Origin: a virus
Length of the DNA: 44,198 bases
IMG/VR virus record: IMGVR_UViG_3300035698_001279
Coordinates: 1-44,198 of that record
Direction: 5' to 3' (one strand)
Made by a program: the position numbers and the translations under genes. The stretch's first letter is position 1. Every line of letters starts with the position of its first letter. The notes under the pieces are model-generated. The model was not told the DNA's origin and ran no database searches. It worked only from the letters and a program-made list of their open reading frames with translations. Shown one piece after another: positions 23,112 through 33,300 of the stretch.

Positions 23112-23434
23112 TGGGTAATTTATACGAAGTGCCGTTAGACACAGACGACGCTAATTTCCAGATAAGAACGGATTTAGACGGGACTCAATACGTTTTAAGG
23201 TTTCGATGGAATACCCGCGCAGAGAAATGGATATTCAGCATCTTGGATTCTGGCGAAAACCCCCTTGCTATGGGGCTTAAACTCAATGTAAACGCAAACC
23301 TAATAAATGCTTTCAATGCAAACGAGGATTTTCCTCAAGGCCCGTTGTTTCTATGGGACAAACAGAACTTGGGCGCAGAAGCAACGCGGGAAAACTTGGG
23401 GTCTGATTACGTTCTTTATTACGGTGGGAACTAA
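23111..23434 (+). CDS. Baseplate plug protein, Pam3-like
   Basis: 107 residues from GTG. YEVPLDTDDANFQIRTDLDG, YVLRFRWNTRAEKWIFSIL and NPLAMGLKLNVNANLI fit the small beta-rich baseplate plug family. It sits between the Dit-like and hub genes, overlapping both by one base, which is the usual order. Confidence 0.7.
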   Translation: MGNLYEVPLDTDDANFQIRTDLDGTQYVLRFRWNTRAEKWIFSILDSGENPLAMGLKLNVNANLINAFNANEDFPQGPLFLWDKQNLGAEATRENLGSDYVLYYGGN

Positions 23435-24240
23435 TGCCAAGACTCTTTAACAGAAAAGTAAAGCTTACGATTCTTCCTTCGGAGGGTCAAGGTGTTGCGA
23501 TTGATGGCTTGCGAATGTCGTTCATGTGCGAAAAGTCAATCGAAAAAACCCCTAATTCTCTAAAACTTAGCATCTACAACATGAATCGCGACCACCGAGC
23601 GCTTATAGAAGCGGAAAAAACTCGTGTTTCGCTTGATGCTGGTTACGAAAAGACGGTTGCAGTCGTATTTATAGGGAACGTGGAAAAAGCTGTCCACAAG
23701 AAAATGGGCGGCGACATTATCACGCAGATTGAGTGCAAAGACGGGGGCAATAGATATAGAAACGCGAGAATCAATAAGTCGTTTGGCCCTGGGGCGCGTA
23801 TAGCGTCCGTTATAAATGCACTTGCTGACGAACTCGGCTTACAAGTAAGTGAATTTGTCGACCTTCCGGCGACTCAATACGCCAACGGGCTTACATTGTC
23901 GGGACTTGTAAGGGACGAATTTAGTAATATTTTAGACGGGGCCGGTTTGGAGTGGTCTATTCAAGACGAAACCCTGCAAGTGACACCTATTGACAAGACG
24001 ACGAATGAAGGAGTTATAAATCTATCGTTTGAATCGGGACTTATCCACAGGCCTACAAAGACCAAGAAAGGCGTCAATTTTACGTCACTTTTACAGCCGG
24101 ACTTGAAGCCTGGAAACGCAATAAACATTGATGTCGAAGCGGAAGAATTGAAGGGCATATTTAAGCTGAAAAAGGTCGTTCATCAGGGCGACAGTAATAA
24201 GGGAAAATTTCAAAGTATATGCGAGGCAATTAGACAATGA
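23434..24240 (+). CDS. Baseplate hub protein (gp27/gpD-like)
   Basis: 268 residues. KSIEKTPNSLKLSIYNMNRD, VSLDAGYEKTVAVVFIGNVE, LSGLVRDEFSNILDGAGLEW and GLIHRPTKTKKGVNFTSLLQ are typical of the tube-like hub proteins of contractile tails. The end (LKGIFKLKKVVHQGDSNKGK) is the last hub beta segment. It docks the spike encoded next (ATGA overlap). Confidence 0.8.
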   Translation: MPRLFNRKVKLTILPSEGQGVAIDGLRMSFMCEKSIEKTPNSLKLSIYNMNRDHRALIEAEKTRVSLDAGYEKTVAVVFIGNVEKAVHKKMGGDIITQIECKDGGNRYRNARINKSFGPGARIASVINALADELGLQVSEFVDLPATQYANGLTLSGLVRDEFSNILDGAGLEWSIQDETLQVTPIDKTTNEGVINLSFESGLIHRPTKTKKGVNFTSLLQPDLKPGNAINIDVEAEELKGIFKLKKVVHQGDSNKGKFQSICEAIRQ

Positions 24241-24926
24241 GTGGGCCGACATACATAGAGGAAGAAGTAAAACCCTTAGAAGATGAGGCTACGCCGACTC
24301 TTGCCAAGGTTCTTGAGTCCGCTATAAGAGCGCAAATAGTGGACTTGCGCGTGTCCATGCCAGCGATAGTTGATAAATACGACAAAGATAAACAGAGTGT
24401 CGACGTCATGCCGTCCTTGAAGCGCAAATTCAACTCCGGCGACGTCATTGCTTTACCTAAGATTTTCAACGTGCCGGTGATATTTCCAAGGGCCGGAAAC
24501 GCAATAATAGCTATGCCGTTGCAGAAGGGTGATGTCGTTCAGCTTCTTTTCGCAGACCGGTCGTTGGACAAATGGCTGTCAAATGGCGGTGTAGTTGACC
24601 CTGACGACTTTAGGATGCACCATTTAGCGGATGCGGTTGCCATACCTGGGGGCTATCCGTTCAATAATCCGGTAGAATTAGCAAACGACCGCGACATCAT
24701 TATCAAGAACGCTACCACGGGGTCGTCGTGCGAAATACGAATCAGCAAAAACGGTCATATCCAGATACTCAATAAGAACAACGAACTCATAAAGCTGTTA
24801 ACAGAATTGATTGAATCTATAATAAATGCTACTGTGAACACCGGACTAGGGCCACAGAAGCTAATCGACCTTACAAACCCGTTCCTTACACAGCTTGCGA
24901 AGTTTAAGACGTTTCAGGAGCAATAA
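24237..24926 (+). CDS. Membrane-puncturing spike (Gp138-like)
   Basis: 229 residues. An OB-fold N-terminal domain follows a helix: IRAQIVDLRVSMPAIVDKYD, VIFPRAGNAIIAMPLQKGDV, VQLLFADRSLDKWLSNGGVV and MHHLADAVAIPGGYPF are the Gp138_N pattern. After it comes a short beta-helix-like stretch (CEIRISKNGHIQILNKNNEL) and a helical end. No peptidoglycan-cleaving domain is fused. It would pierce the outer membrane. Confidence 0.8.
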   Translation: MSGPTYIEEEVKPLEDEATPTLAKVLESAIRAQIVDLRVSMPAIVDKYDKDKQSVDVMPSLKRKFNSGDVIALPKIFNVPVIFPRAGNAIIAMPLQKGDVVQLLFADRSLDKWLSNGGVVDPDDFRMHHLADAVAIPGGYPFNNPVELANDRDIIIKNATTGSSCEIRISKNGHIQILNKNNELIKLLTELIESIINATVNTGLGPQKLIDLTNPFLTQLAKFKTFQEQ

Positions 24927-25282
24927 TGAGCGCACTTATTTTAGACCAAACAACCGGAGATTTGCAGCTTACGAACAATCTTTTTTCGTTCAATTCTGGC
25001 ATTGAGTCTATCAGACAGCACTTGCAAGTCCGGTTACGCATGGCAAAGGCTGAATGGTTCTTAAACATCTATTTGGGGGTGCCTTATTATCAGGACATTT
25101 TTAAGAAAAACCCGAATTATATAAACGTCACAAACGCCTTTCGTTCTGCGATTTTAGATACTCCTGGGGTGGTCGAAATTTTAGATTTCAACTATGACTA
25201 CGACGCCGCGTCAAGGCTTTACTCATTATCGTTTAGAGCCCTAACTGATGCGGGTTTGCTAGATTTCAATATGGACTTATAA
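24926..25282 (+). CDS. Baseplate wedge protein (gp25-like)
   Basis: 118 residues. ESIRQHLQVRLRMAKAEWFL, LGVPYYQDIFKKNP and AILDTPGVVEILDFNYDYDA are typical of gp25/W-type wedge proteins, which link the sheath to the baseplate. Position immediately before the J-like gene is canonical. Confidence 0.8.
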   Translation: MSALILDQTTGDLQLTNNLFSFNSGIESIRQHLQVRLRMAKAEWFLNIYLGVPYYQDIFKKNPNYINVTNAFRSAILDTPGVVEILDFNYDYDAASRLYSLSFRALTDAGLLDFNMDL

Positions 25283-25291
25283 GGGGTCAAA

Positions 25292-26764
25292 ATGGCTTAT
25301 GGTATAACTGACAAAGGTTTCGTCGCAAAAACTCTCGATGAGATAAAGCTTGAACTTCAAAACTCGGCAAAAGCTAAGTTTGGAAATGCTATAAACTTGC
25401 GCGAAGATGAGTTTTTGGGCGGGATGATAGGTATATTTTCGGAGAGATTCGCCCTTTTATGGGAATACGCCGAGGATGGTTATAACAGCGCCTACCCCGA
25501 AACGGCAGACGGTGTGAATCTAAGCAACGTCGTGACAATCACCGGAATTACTCGCAAAGGAAAGACACGCTCCACGGTGACGGTGAATTGCTACGGGACT
25601 TTAGGAACTGCATTGCCGGTCGGTCAAGTTGTGTCGGTTTTGAATGATTCGACGACTCGATTTGTAAGCACGGTTTTAGGGACAATAGGGGCCGGAACTG
25701 ATGAGGTTCAGACAGTCACCTTTTCAGACACCCCTACCGCCGGTTTATTTACTCTCATATTCGCCGGTGAAGAAACGGCCACAATAGACTTTTCAGACAA
25801 TGCGGCGGCGGTTCAAGTAGCTTTAAACAACCTTGTAGCCTTATCTGCTGTCACGGTTGCCGGAACTTTCGCGGCTGGCTTCGTCGTAACTTTCGCCGCC
25901 GCAGATGGTTCACAGCCACAGGGAGCGTTGACGGAGGGCCAGAACACCCTTACTTCTGGCGCGGGCGCTAATGACATAACTATTACAGAAACGACCCCTG
26001 GACTATATCCAAACGTCGATGTTGAGTATGAAGGCGAAGATACGGGGTCTTTATCGGCAAACGCTGACAGTCTTACAGTTATTGAAACACCGGTTGCCGG
26101 TTGGACAGGCGCTACAAACGCATTAGACGCCGAAGAAGGAAACGACGACGAAACAGACGCTTTATTGAGGGCGCGTCGGACACTTTCTCTTGCGTTTCCT
26201 GGGTCTGGCACGGAAGAAGCAATACGGGCCAAGGTTTTGCAAGTGACAGACGTCACAAATTGTAGCGTGGTTTCCAACAGAACTATGGTCATTGATGGCG
26301 CTGGCAGACCCCCTAAGTCATTTGAAACAACTGTTTTGGGTGGCGCGGATGCTGATATAGCCGAAGAAATATGGGTTAATATGCCCGCTGGAATCGCGTC
26401 TTACGGAACGACTCCGATAGTTATAGTGGATTCGCAAGGCTTTAATCAGACGATAAATTTCTCAAGACCTACTCCGGTGCCTATTTACGTTGATGTCACA
26501 GTCGAAGCTGGGGCTATATTCCCTGCGGGTGGTGCGGCGGCAATAGCAGAAAATATCGTCAGCTTTGGCGAAAGCGAGTTTTCAGTCGGTGACGACGTCA
26601 TTCTAACACAGCTTTACACCCCGATAAATGAGGTAGATGGTGTCATAGACATTACGCTTTTGATTGACACGGTCACGCCCGCAGTCGGTGTGATTAACAT
26701 AGCTATTGCAGCCAACGAGATTGCTACTTGGGACACAACTAGAATTACCGTGACGGTGGTTTAA
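25292..26764 (+). CDS. Baseplate J-like protein with inserted domain
   Basis: 490 residues. J-like features: FLGGMIGIFSERFALLWEYA, NLSNVVTITGITRKG, GNDDETDALLRARRTLSLAF, EEAIRAKVLQVTDVTNCSVV and EIWVNMPAGIASYGT. Residues about 139-237 (VQTVTFSDTPTAGLFTLIFA to DITITETTPG) form an Ig-like repeat domain common in phage structural proteins and probably looped out. The protein builds the baseplate wedge. Confidence 0.85.
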   Translation: MAYGITDKGFVAKTLDEIKLELQNSAKAKFGNAINLREDEFLGGMIGIFSERFALLWEYAEDGYNSAYPETADGVNLSNVVTITGITRKGKTRSTVTVNCYGTLGTALPVGQVVSVLNDSTTRFVSTVLGTIGAGTDEVQTVTFSDTPTAGLFTLIFAGEETATIDFSDNAAAVQVALNNLVALSAVTVAGTFAAGFVVTFAAADGSQPQGALTEGQNTLTSGAGANDITITETTPGLYPNVDVEYEGEDTGSLSANADSLTVIETPVAGWTGATNALDAEEGNDDETDALLRARRTLSLAFPGSGTEEAIRAKVLQVTDVTNCSVVSNRTMVIDGAGRPPKSFETTVLGGADADIAEEIWVNMPAGIASYGTTPIVIVDSQGFNQTINFSRPTPVPIYVDVTVEAGAIFPAGGAAAIAENIVSFGESEFSVGDDVILTQLYTPINEVDGVIDITLLIDTVTPAVGVINIAIAANEIATWDTTRITVTVV

Positions 26765-26765
26765 T

Positions 26766-27755
26766 ATGAGCATAACCGTAATTACAGACCACAATCAAGA
26801 GGCTATAAACCGCCTTTTGGGTCAATTCCGCAATAAGGATAATATTGAGGACTTGCTGACGATATTCACCGAGCAGATTCAAGATTTAGAAACGTGTAAT
26901 ACGCAGCTTGTCACTTTAAGACTTTTAGGAACTGCGTCGGGTGTCCAGCTTGACCAATTTGGCAAAGTAGTAGGCCAGCTTCGCGGGGGCCGGAACGACG
27001 AAGATTATAGAATAGTTTTGGCTGGCAAAATCGGCGTGAATAACTCCGAAGGCACAGCAGAAGAACTTATAAGCACGTTTCATACCTATTCTGACATAAG
27101 TGATTTTCAATATTTCCCATACTATCCGGCGGCCTGTCAGATTATCACAGACAGTATTCCGGTTTATCCTGGGGAATGGATTACAGACGGGGACATGGAA
27201 GCGGCGGGCGTTGCGTCATGGACGCCAATAAATAGCGCGACGTTGACCAAGAGCCTGATAGCACCTTATGCCGGAACTCAGTCATTGAGAATCGCCTACA
27301 ACGGCGTCAACGACCCTGCGGCGCAACAGACGACCCTAGTAAATGGGGCGTTTTATTGGCTTCGGGGCCGGATTAAAACCCAAAATATCGGGGTTGCCGT
27401 GCCAAGAGTCTGGAACGGCGGCGGCATTTTATGGTCTGGCGTCCCGTGGTTAGCGTGGCAAGAATTTAACGTAATTTTCCAAGCTACGCATGGAAACCTA
27501 AGTCTTGGGGCTAATTTTACTGTGCCAGAATGGATTGAATATGATAGTGTGAGTTGCACTAGAGTAAAGAAGGACTACGCAGACGAAATATTTGATATTT
27601 GTCAAAGAGTTATAGGTGCTGGTGTCGAGTTGATTCAGATTGTTTATTACGACGGTCAAGACGAGTCATTTGCTTTTCAAGGCGGCCCGTTAGGGCTAGG
27701 ATTCGGAAGTGTGACAGACCCGACAATCGGTGGTAAGCTATCGTCACTATTTTAA
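26766..27755 (+). CDS. Baseplate protein (DUF2612) with inserted CBM-like domain
   Basis: 329 residues. The DUF2612 halves are 1-134 (LGQFRNKDNIEDLLTIFTEQ, LDQFGKVVGQLRGGRNDEDY, GVNNSEGTAEELISTF) and 269-329 (VELIQIVYYDGQDESFAFQG, GFGSVTDPTIGGKL). Between them, about 135-268, is a carbohydrate-binding-module-like beta-sandwich (ITDGDMEAAGVASW, YAGTQSLRIAYNG, AFYWLRGRIKTQ, WIEYDSVSC). The normal family is about 190 residues, so the insert explains the extra length. It likely contributes both baseplate structure and surface contact. Confidence 0.75.
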   Translation: MSITVITDHNQEAINRLLGQFRNKDNIEDLLTIFTEQIQDLETCNTQLVTLRLLGTASGVQLDQFGKVVGQLRGGRNDEDYRIVLAGKIGVNNSEGTAEELISTFHTYSDISDFQYFPYYPAACQIITDSIPVYPGEWITDGDMEAAGVASWTPINSATLTKSLIAPYAGTQSLRIAYNGVNDPAAQQTTLVNGAFYWLRGRIKTQNIGVAVPRVWNGGGILWSGVPWLAWQEFNVIFQATHGNLSLGANFTVPEWIEYDSVSCTRVKKDYADEIFDICQRVIGAGVELIQIVYYDGQDESFAFQGGPLGLGFGSVTDPTIGGKLSSLF

Positions 27756-27764
27756 GGGGAAATA

Positions 27765-29249
27765 ATGAGTTTATCAAAATCAGAAAAAACGGGATGGGTA
27801 GCAACAGTACCCAATACAGTAGAGCCAGCGGCAACGAAGAAAACGACCGGATGGCTACCTGCTGAACGCCCGCCTTCCGAGTGGTTTAACTGGATAATGA
27901 ATCAGGAATACGCTTGGCAAACATGGAGCGACCTTTTTCTCTCATTCACGCAGTCCTTAATGCTAAGAAGTGACACCGTCCTTACATGGGTGTCCCCTAA
28001 TATTTCATTCGCAAACGATTTAGAACTGCTCTTTAAAACGGCCTCAATAGGCTACACGAACTCCATTGCCCTTGCTGATAGTCCAATTGCATTAGCCGAC
28101 GGCGAGGTCGTGGTGGCGATTTTTGACGATTCTGCGGCCACATTAACGGCGGCGGCCTACGGTGCTATTACGACCGGCAATTATTCGATAGTTGCAGAGG
28201 CTTCGCTTGTCGCAAATGAACTCGAACAGGAAGTCATAATTTTCAGACGTCGCGGAACTGATTTAGAAGTGCCGTTTATAGGGGTTATAGTTGATGAAGG
28301 CGATTCTTGGGCTCCAGGTGGTATCGTTGACCATGAACATTTAGCAACTGGCGACGGTGGCATCTTGGGAACGGATTCGGTAGGGCCAGACCAGCTTGTA
28401 GATACTTTGACTTGGGCCGCTGTGTTCGTAACTGCTGGTAACGGCGACCACGACCATACTACCAACGCCAAAGGTGGCACGCTAGGCGCAAACACAGTCG
28501 GGGCAAGTCAGCTTGTTGATACCCTTACTTGGGCGCAGGTCTTTGCAACGGCTACAAACGGCAATCACAGTCATCAGAATACGTCAACAGGCGGTCAACT
28601 AGACCACGGGCTTGCTTTAACGGGCTTGGGTGACGATGACCATACGATTTATAGTTTAGCAGATGGAACGAGAGATTTTACTGGGAACGTCAAGTGTACA
28701 GCCGCCGCGCCTATAAATATAGCAGATTTAACAAGAAAAGATTATGTTGACGGGTTAATTCCTACGGTAACAGACCCAGCCTATCCTAATGTCAGAGATA
28801 CACCGGTCACATCCTATCAAGCAGTTTCATTGACAGCGGATGTCGAAGGTCAAATGGCAATTAAAATGGGTTATACAACAGACCCAGCATTTGCACTTGA
28901 CTTTATGGACTTGACGGCGACGGTCAACGGGATTCTCCATATGGAATTTACAGGCATGGTCAATTCCGATTCCTCCGGTGAATTGGCAACGTCTGGCGGT
29001 GGAATAACTGTTTTGTTAGGCCCTGCGGTGACTTCGGTAGCTGGCGCGGTCGCTTTATCTAGTAGTTGGGGCGTACTTATAGCTGATTGCGACAGGGAGT
29101 TGTTGACGCTGTCTTATGCTGGCGCGAACGCAGGAGCCGCTGGTTATGTGAAGGTCAGGTTGTCGTCGGCAGACTCAGGCAGAATTGTCAGGGGCGAATT
29201 TAATTGCACTTATTGGTTTAGGACTTACGACGTTTCAACGCCTTCATAA
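27765..29249 (+). CDS. Tail fibre protein
   Basis: 494 residues. The N-terminal 55 residues (KTGWLPAERPPSEWFNWIMN) are a fibre attachment region. Two 39-residue repeats follow (about 199-276: GILGTDSVGPDQLVDTLTWA and GTLGANTVGASQLVDTLTWA), each ending in a His pair (HDH, HSH) as in metal-binding fibre shafts, then LTGLGDDDHTIYSLADGTRD, a common fibre motif. The C-terminal region is a beta-rich tip. No signal peptide. First gene of the fibre cluster, so it probably attaches the others. Confidence 0.8.
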   Translation: MSLSKSEKTGWVATVPNTVEPAATKKTTGWLPAERPPSEWFNWIMNQEYAWQTWSDLFLSFTQSLMLRSDTVLTWVSPNISFANDLELLFKTASIGYTNSIALADSPIALADGEVVVAIFDDSAATLTAAAYGAITTGNYSIVAEASLVANELEQEVIIFRRRGTDLEVPFIGVIVDEGDSWAPGGIVDHEHLATGDGGILGTDSVGPDQLVDTLTWAAVFVTAGNGDHDHTTNAKGGTLGANTVGASQLVDTLTWAQVFATATNGNHSHQNTSTGGQLDHGLALTGLGDDDHTIYSLADGTRDFTGNVKCTAAAPINIADLTRKDYVDGLIPTVTDPAYPNVRDTPVTSYQAVSLTADVEGQMAIKMGYTTDPAFALDFMDLTATVNGILHMEFTGMVNSDSSGELATSGGGITVLLGPAVTSVAGAVALSSSWGVLIADCDRELLTLSYAGANAGAAGYVKVRLSSADSGRIVRGEFNCTYWFRTYDVSTPS

Positions 29250-29261
29250 AGGAGAATGAAA

Positions 29262-29735
29262 ATGAAAAAAATACTGTTTGTTTTAGCCTTGACTTTGATA
29301 GCTTCGCCGGTTTTCGCGGCTGGATATTTACTTCCAGACCCCGTGAATCAGACTGCAAGCGGCATTTCCGGCGCTGATGCTGGTGGAAAGTCGGAAGTCG
29401 TTAGAGTCACCGACGGAGCCCTTCACTTCACCGAAATAGCAGGTATTTTGGCCGCCCCTATCAATGGCGTTGTCGATATACCCGCCGCCGGTGTTGCTGA
29501 CAGAACACAGCTTCCAGACACGACCGAAGTTTATTCTTGCACGGTTCAGGCTATGCTTGCAAACGCCGGAGCAATCTACGTTGGCGGTGTTACAGTAACA
29601 AATGCCGCCGGAGCAAACGAAGGAATCACTTTGATGCCTGGATGGATGATTACAGTCGGTAAGCTGATGTCTTTAAATGAATATTACGTTGCGACCGATA
29701 ACGCGGGCGACGATGTAAAATACCTTTGCAAATAA
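29262..29735 (+). CDS. Secreted-type protein in fibre cluster
   Basis: 157 residues from ATG 29262; the ATG at 29256 is closer to the GGAG and less well spaced. A clear Sec signal peptide is present: MKKILFVLALTLIASPVFAAG, with likely cleavage after VFA. The mature part (about 138 residues) is beta-like and Gly/Ala-rich with two Cys (YSCTV and terminal YLCK). No family recognised. It is co-oriented with fibre genes behind and ahead. Confidence 0.65.
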   Translation: MKKILFVLALTLIASPVFAAGYLLPDPVNQTASGISGADAGGKSEVVRVTDGALHFTEIAGILAAPINGVVDIPAAGVADRTQLPDTTEVYSCTVQAMLANAGAIYVGGVTVTNAAGANEGITLMPGWMITVGKLMSLNEYYVATDNAGDDVKYLCK

Positions 29736-29747
29736 GGGGTCAAACTA

Positions 29748-30353
29748 ATGAAAAAATATCTAGTAATAGCAATCGTTTTAAGCGCCTTGATAGCCGGAAT
29801 TGCATATAGTGACGTCGGCCAAGTCATAGCCAACTATTTCTACACGACAGCGACGAAAACGGTTCTATTCGGGCCGCCAAGTCGTTATATTTCAGTAGGT
29901 GAAGGGCCTGGAACGACTCACGGCCTATCGGCGAAGGAAGATTTACTTGTCGAAGGTGACTTGGAAGTCGCCGGAACTGCATTTCTAAGCGTGATTGTCC
30001 CTGCGCCTATTCCGCAATTTCTCGGTCTCACGACTGCGACTTATGATGGTAACGACGCGGGAAGCTATGAACTTGCAAAGGCTGAGTGCGTTACTGATAT
30101 GGCAGACGGTGACGCGAGAGTTTGTCTTGATGAAGAAATAGGCCGCCTTGTCGAAGAAGGCTACGCATTTGGAGCATTGACCGATGAGATTTGGGTCAAC
30201 GAGTTTGCACCGTCTTACACAGCTTTTGCAAACGATTGTGACGCATGGTCGTCGGTTGCCGTTGGTTATTACGCGAGATATTGGCAGTTGAACTCAAGGA
30301 AAGCCTATCTGTCCGGTTGCGGGTCGTCAAAAAAATATGCTTGTTGCAAATAA
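29748..30353 (+). CDS. Signal-peptide fibre or adhesin with Cys-rich C-terminal domain
   Basis: 201 residues. N-terminal signal peptide or anchor (LVIAIVLSALIAGIAYSD). Residues 40-85 have a fibre-like beta pattern (VEGDLEVAGTAFLSV). Residues 90-201 form a domain with Cys at 114, 126, 164, 191, 199 and 200 (AKAECVTDMADGDARVCLDE, NDCDAWSS, CGSSKKYACC), which resembles Cys-stabilised lectin-like domains seen at the C-termini of bacterial surface proteins. Disulphides would need periplasmic oxidation, which agrees with the signal peptide. A receptor-binding role is inferred. Confidence 0.6.
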   Translation: MKKYLVIAIVLSALIAGIAYSDVGQVIANYFYTTATKTVLFGPPSRYISVGEGPGTTHGLSAKEDLLVEGDLEVAGTAFLSVIVPAPIPQFLGLTTATYDGNDAGSYELAKAECVTDMADGDARVCLDEEIGRLVEEGYAFGALTDEIWVNEFAPSYTAFANDCDAWSSVAVGYYARYWQLNSRKAYLSGCGSSKKYACCK

Positions 30354-30365
30354 GGAGTTATACCC

Positions 30366-33300
30366 ATGAAAAAAATTCTAATATCAGCTATCGCACTTAT
30401 AGCAATGACATTACCGTTGAAGGCTATGGCGGCTTACTCAGGTTGTTTGCACTCTTACGGCGGCCAGAACTGCGTTGCGGATTATGTCATGCTTGGCAAG
30501 AACTGTGCGCCGGAAGCCGCCGGTGGCGACCCTAATGATTCGTCTTTAATCTCATGGGATGCTTATTGCCTCACGGTTACTCATGCGACCGGTGTCTCAT
30601 GCTTAAATACGGCATTTGACGCCGCATGGAACGCTGCCTATTGTGCTTGCGATACTGGTTATTCTGGCGCGACTTGTGCTTCATGCGCATCTGGATATGT
30701 GGAAATTGTAGCAGGAACGTGCATAAAGGAAACAGCCCTTATTTATGATGCTGATAAAGATACGATTGTCACAGTAGAGGAATCGGCTGATTCAGATACT
30801 ATTATAAAAGTTGCTAATGGCAACACATACGAAGTTTTAGACCCATCCTCAGATGATTTAATTACAGTTACAAAAACGAGCGGTGGCCTCATTGCTGGTC
30901 AAATACAGTCGGCACACAGGATTGATTTATCAAATAACATCTTGGATGACCCTGAAAGCCTAAGCGTTGCTTATATGATAAACGCAACCGATAATTCAGA
31001 GCCTAACTTTTTAGAAAATGGCGATTTTGAAGATTGGGAAAATGTTTGGATTCCTAACAACTTCGAGCCAGATGATGACCCACCGACATCAACATCAATA
31101 GGGAGGTCGACAGATTCCCATGCGGGAACGTATTCTTTTTATATGACAACCGACTTACTTGACGGCGGCGTGCAACATTCGCCTTTCTGGATGAATGATA
31201 CAGTTGAATTTGCAGCGGGCGAAACTGTTCAATCAAGGTTCTGGATTAAAGCAGATTCGGGAACGCCTGATATAAACATCGTTTATATGTATGAAGATGG
31301 GGCTGGCGATACATATGTTTATAATTTCTCAGGTGCGAATATTGGAACGTGGACGCTTGAAGGTGCTGGCCCAGCGGCAGAAACGATGGACTCATTTACA
31401 GCAACGGGAAGTTGGGTGCAACATTCATCAGCAGTTGCAACGGCTCCAGTTGGCGTTGTCGATGAAACGGCAATCGTCTTTGCTGCCACAGGTGCAAATG
31501 CAACCGACATAATTCTCTTTGACGATTTTGAAGGAACGATTGCCGGAGTTGACGAAGCCACAAATGGAGATTTTGAATTATGGACTGAGATGCCTTATAT
31601 CTTAGAAGATTGGAACACAGGAACTTTCGGCCCTAACGATGAAATAAGACCATCGGTCGAAGATACAGTAGTTTATTCTGGCATCTATGCTGTAAGACTA
31701 TTTTCCGAGGATAACACTTCAACTTTCATCGAACAAGCGACAGTTGATACAGGAACGGAAAACCTTTCAGTTTGGATTCACGCATCAGGCGGCGGCGGCC
31801 AGACTGCAAGGATGGCTATTTTGAATGGCCCTGTTGCTAGTGCAACTCAAGAATATGATTGCACCGCTGATACATGGGGCGCGTATGCTGGTGGAGAGCC
31901 AGCGAAATATGTTGAAATAGTAGATGACGGCACATGGCAAGAATTGGATGCTGGTGACGTAACGCTCCCAGTTTCAGGCATAAGGAACGTGGTTCTTTGG
32001 AAAGATATTACGGCTGGCGACACAATAACTTTATTTGATTTAACTTATTTTGGAGATGAAACACTTTTTCCTAAACTGATGGGATTTCTAATCCAAGGTG
32101 ACCAAGTGGCTCCGACCATGGGAACTGTAAATCAGCATTTATTTTTAAGCGCACTTGAACTTGACGAAACAGGAACATTTGAAACAGCGGGCTTCAATAC
32201 ATACCTCCAAGCAAGTAATGCCATATCCCAAACTAACGCCGTTGATGGTGGAGAAGTTAGCATAGAGGCTGGTTCTGGTGACGGGAATGGCGATGGCGGT
32301 GACGTTAGAATCATCGGCGGTGATGGTGACAATACGGGTGATGGTGGAAATATAATTTTAGAAGGCGGCCAGAGTACGGGCGCGGGCGATAGTGGGCAGA
32401 TAAATTTTAGAAGCTATACGTCTTTTGACATAGGTTCAGCAATCAATGAATATTCGATTGACGGCACAATGGCTGGCAATTCTGACATTGCGGTTCCTTC
32501 GGAAAAGGCAGTAGTAACTTATGTTGCATCGGAACTAGCTGGAGCAATAACGGCTGGTGTTCAGCGTATAGTTGATGCCGACACAGACACTTATATTGAT
32601 GCAGAAAAAAACGCAGACGAGGATATTTTAAGATTCTCCACGGGTGCGCTTGAATGGCTGACGATGAGTACAGCGGCCGTTGATTCTGGATTGATGCAAG
32701 CAATAGATGGTGCTGATAATTCTTTAAGCGATGATGGTGGAAATATCCTTTTATACTCTGGTGACCCTCGCGCTGGTTCAAATGGCAACGGCGGCTCGAT
32801 TGTTTTAAACGCAACTGAGCAAGACGGCACAGGCACAACAGGCGCGGTCGAAATTAAATATGACGGCACTAGATTGATGGACATATATCTGGCCGATGAT
32901 AAGAACGACACAATTTTTCTTTCCCATACAACGGGCGCGGCAGATGCGACCGCTTTCATATTAGCTTCAAGTGTAAATTTGAACGCAGATGCTTGGATTT
33001 TCGGATTGATGGATGATGTTGCCGTAACGCCAGATTTAATATTCGGAGTTGACTCAAGCGGTCAACTCGCATTGGGAGATTACGGCGCGGTTGAAACAGG
33101 CGGCAATGATGAAATGATAATAGTAGCTAATACAGCCGCAACTCATTCTGGAATATATCTTGGTGCTAACAATGTTTTAAATGCAGACGACTCACTTGTA
33201 AGATTTGTAAATGGTTGGGACACAATATCAGACACAGTTGCCTATATATCAGCAGACGGAAGCATCGGCGGTGAAGGTGTATTGACGATGGGGAACGGTT

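Noticed and set aside
25813-26292. Antisense open frame of about 159 codons
   Set aside because: It lies opposite the baseplate J gene, has a biased Ser/Pro/Thr composition from reverse codons and shows no motif.
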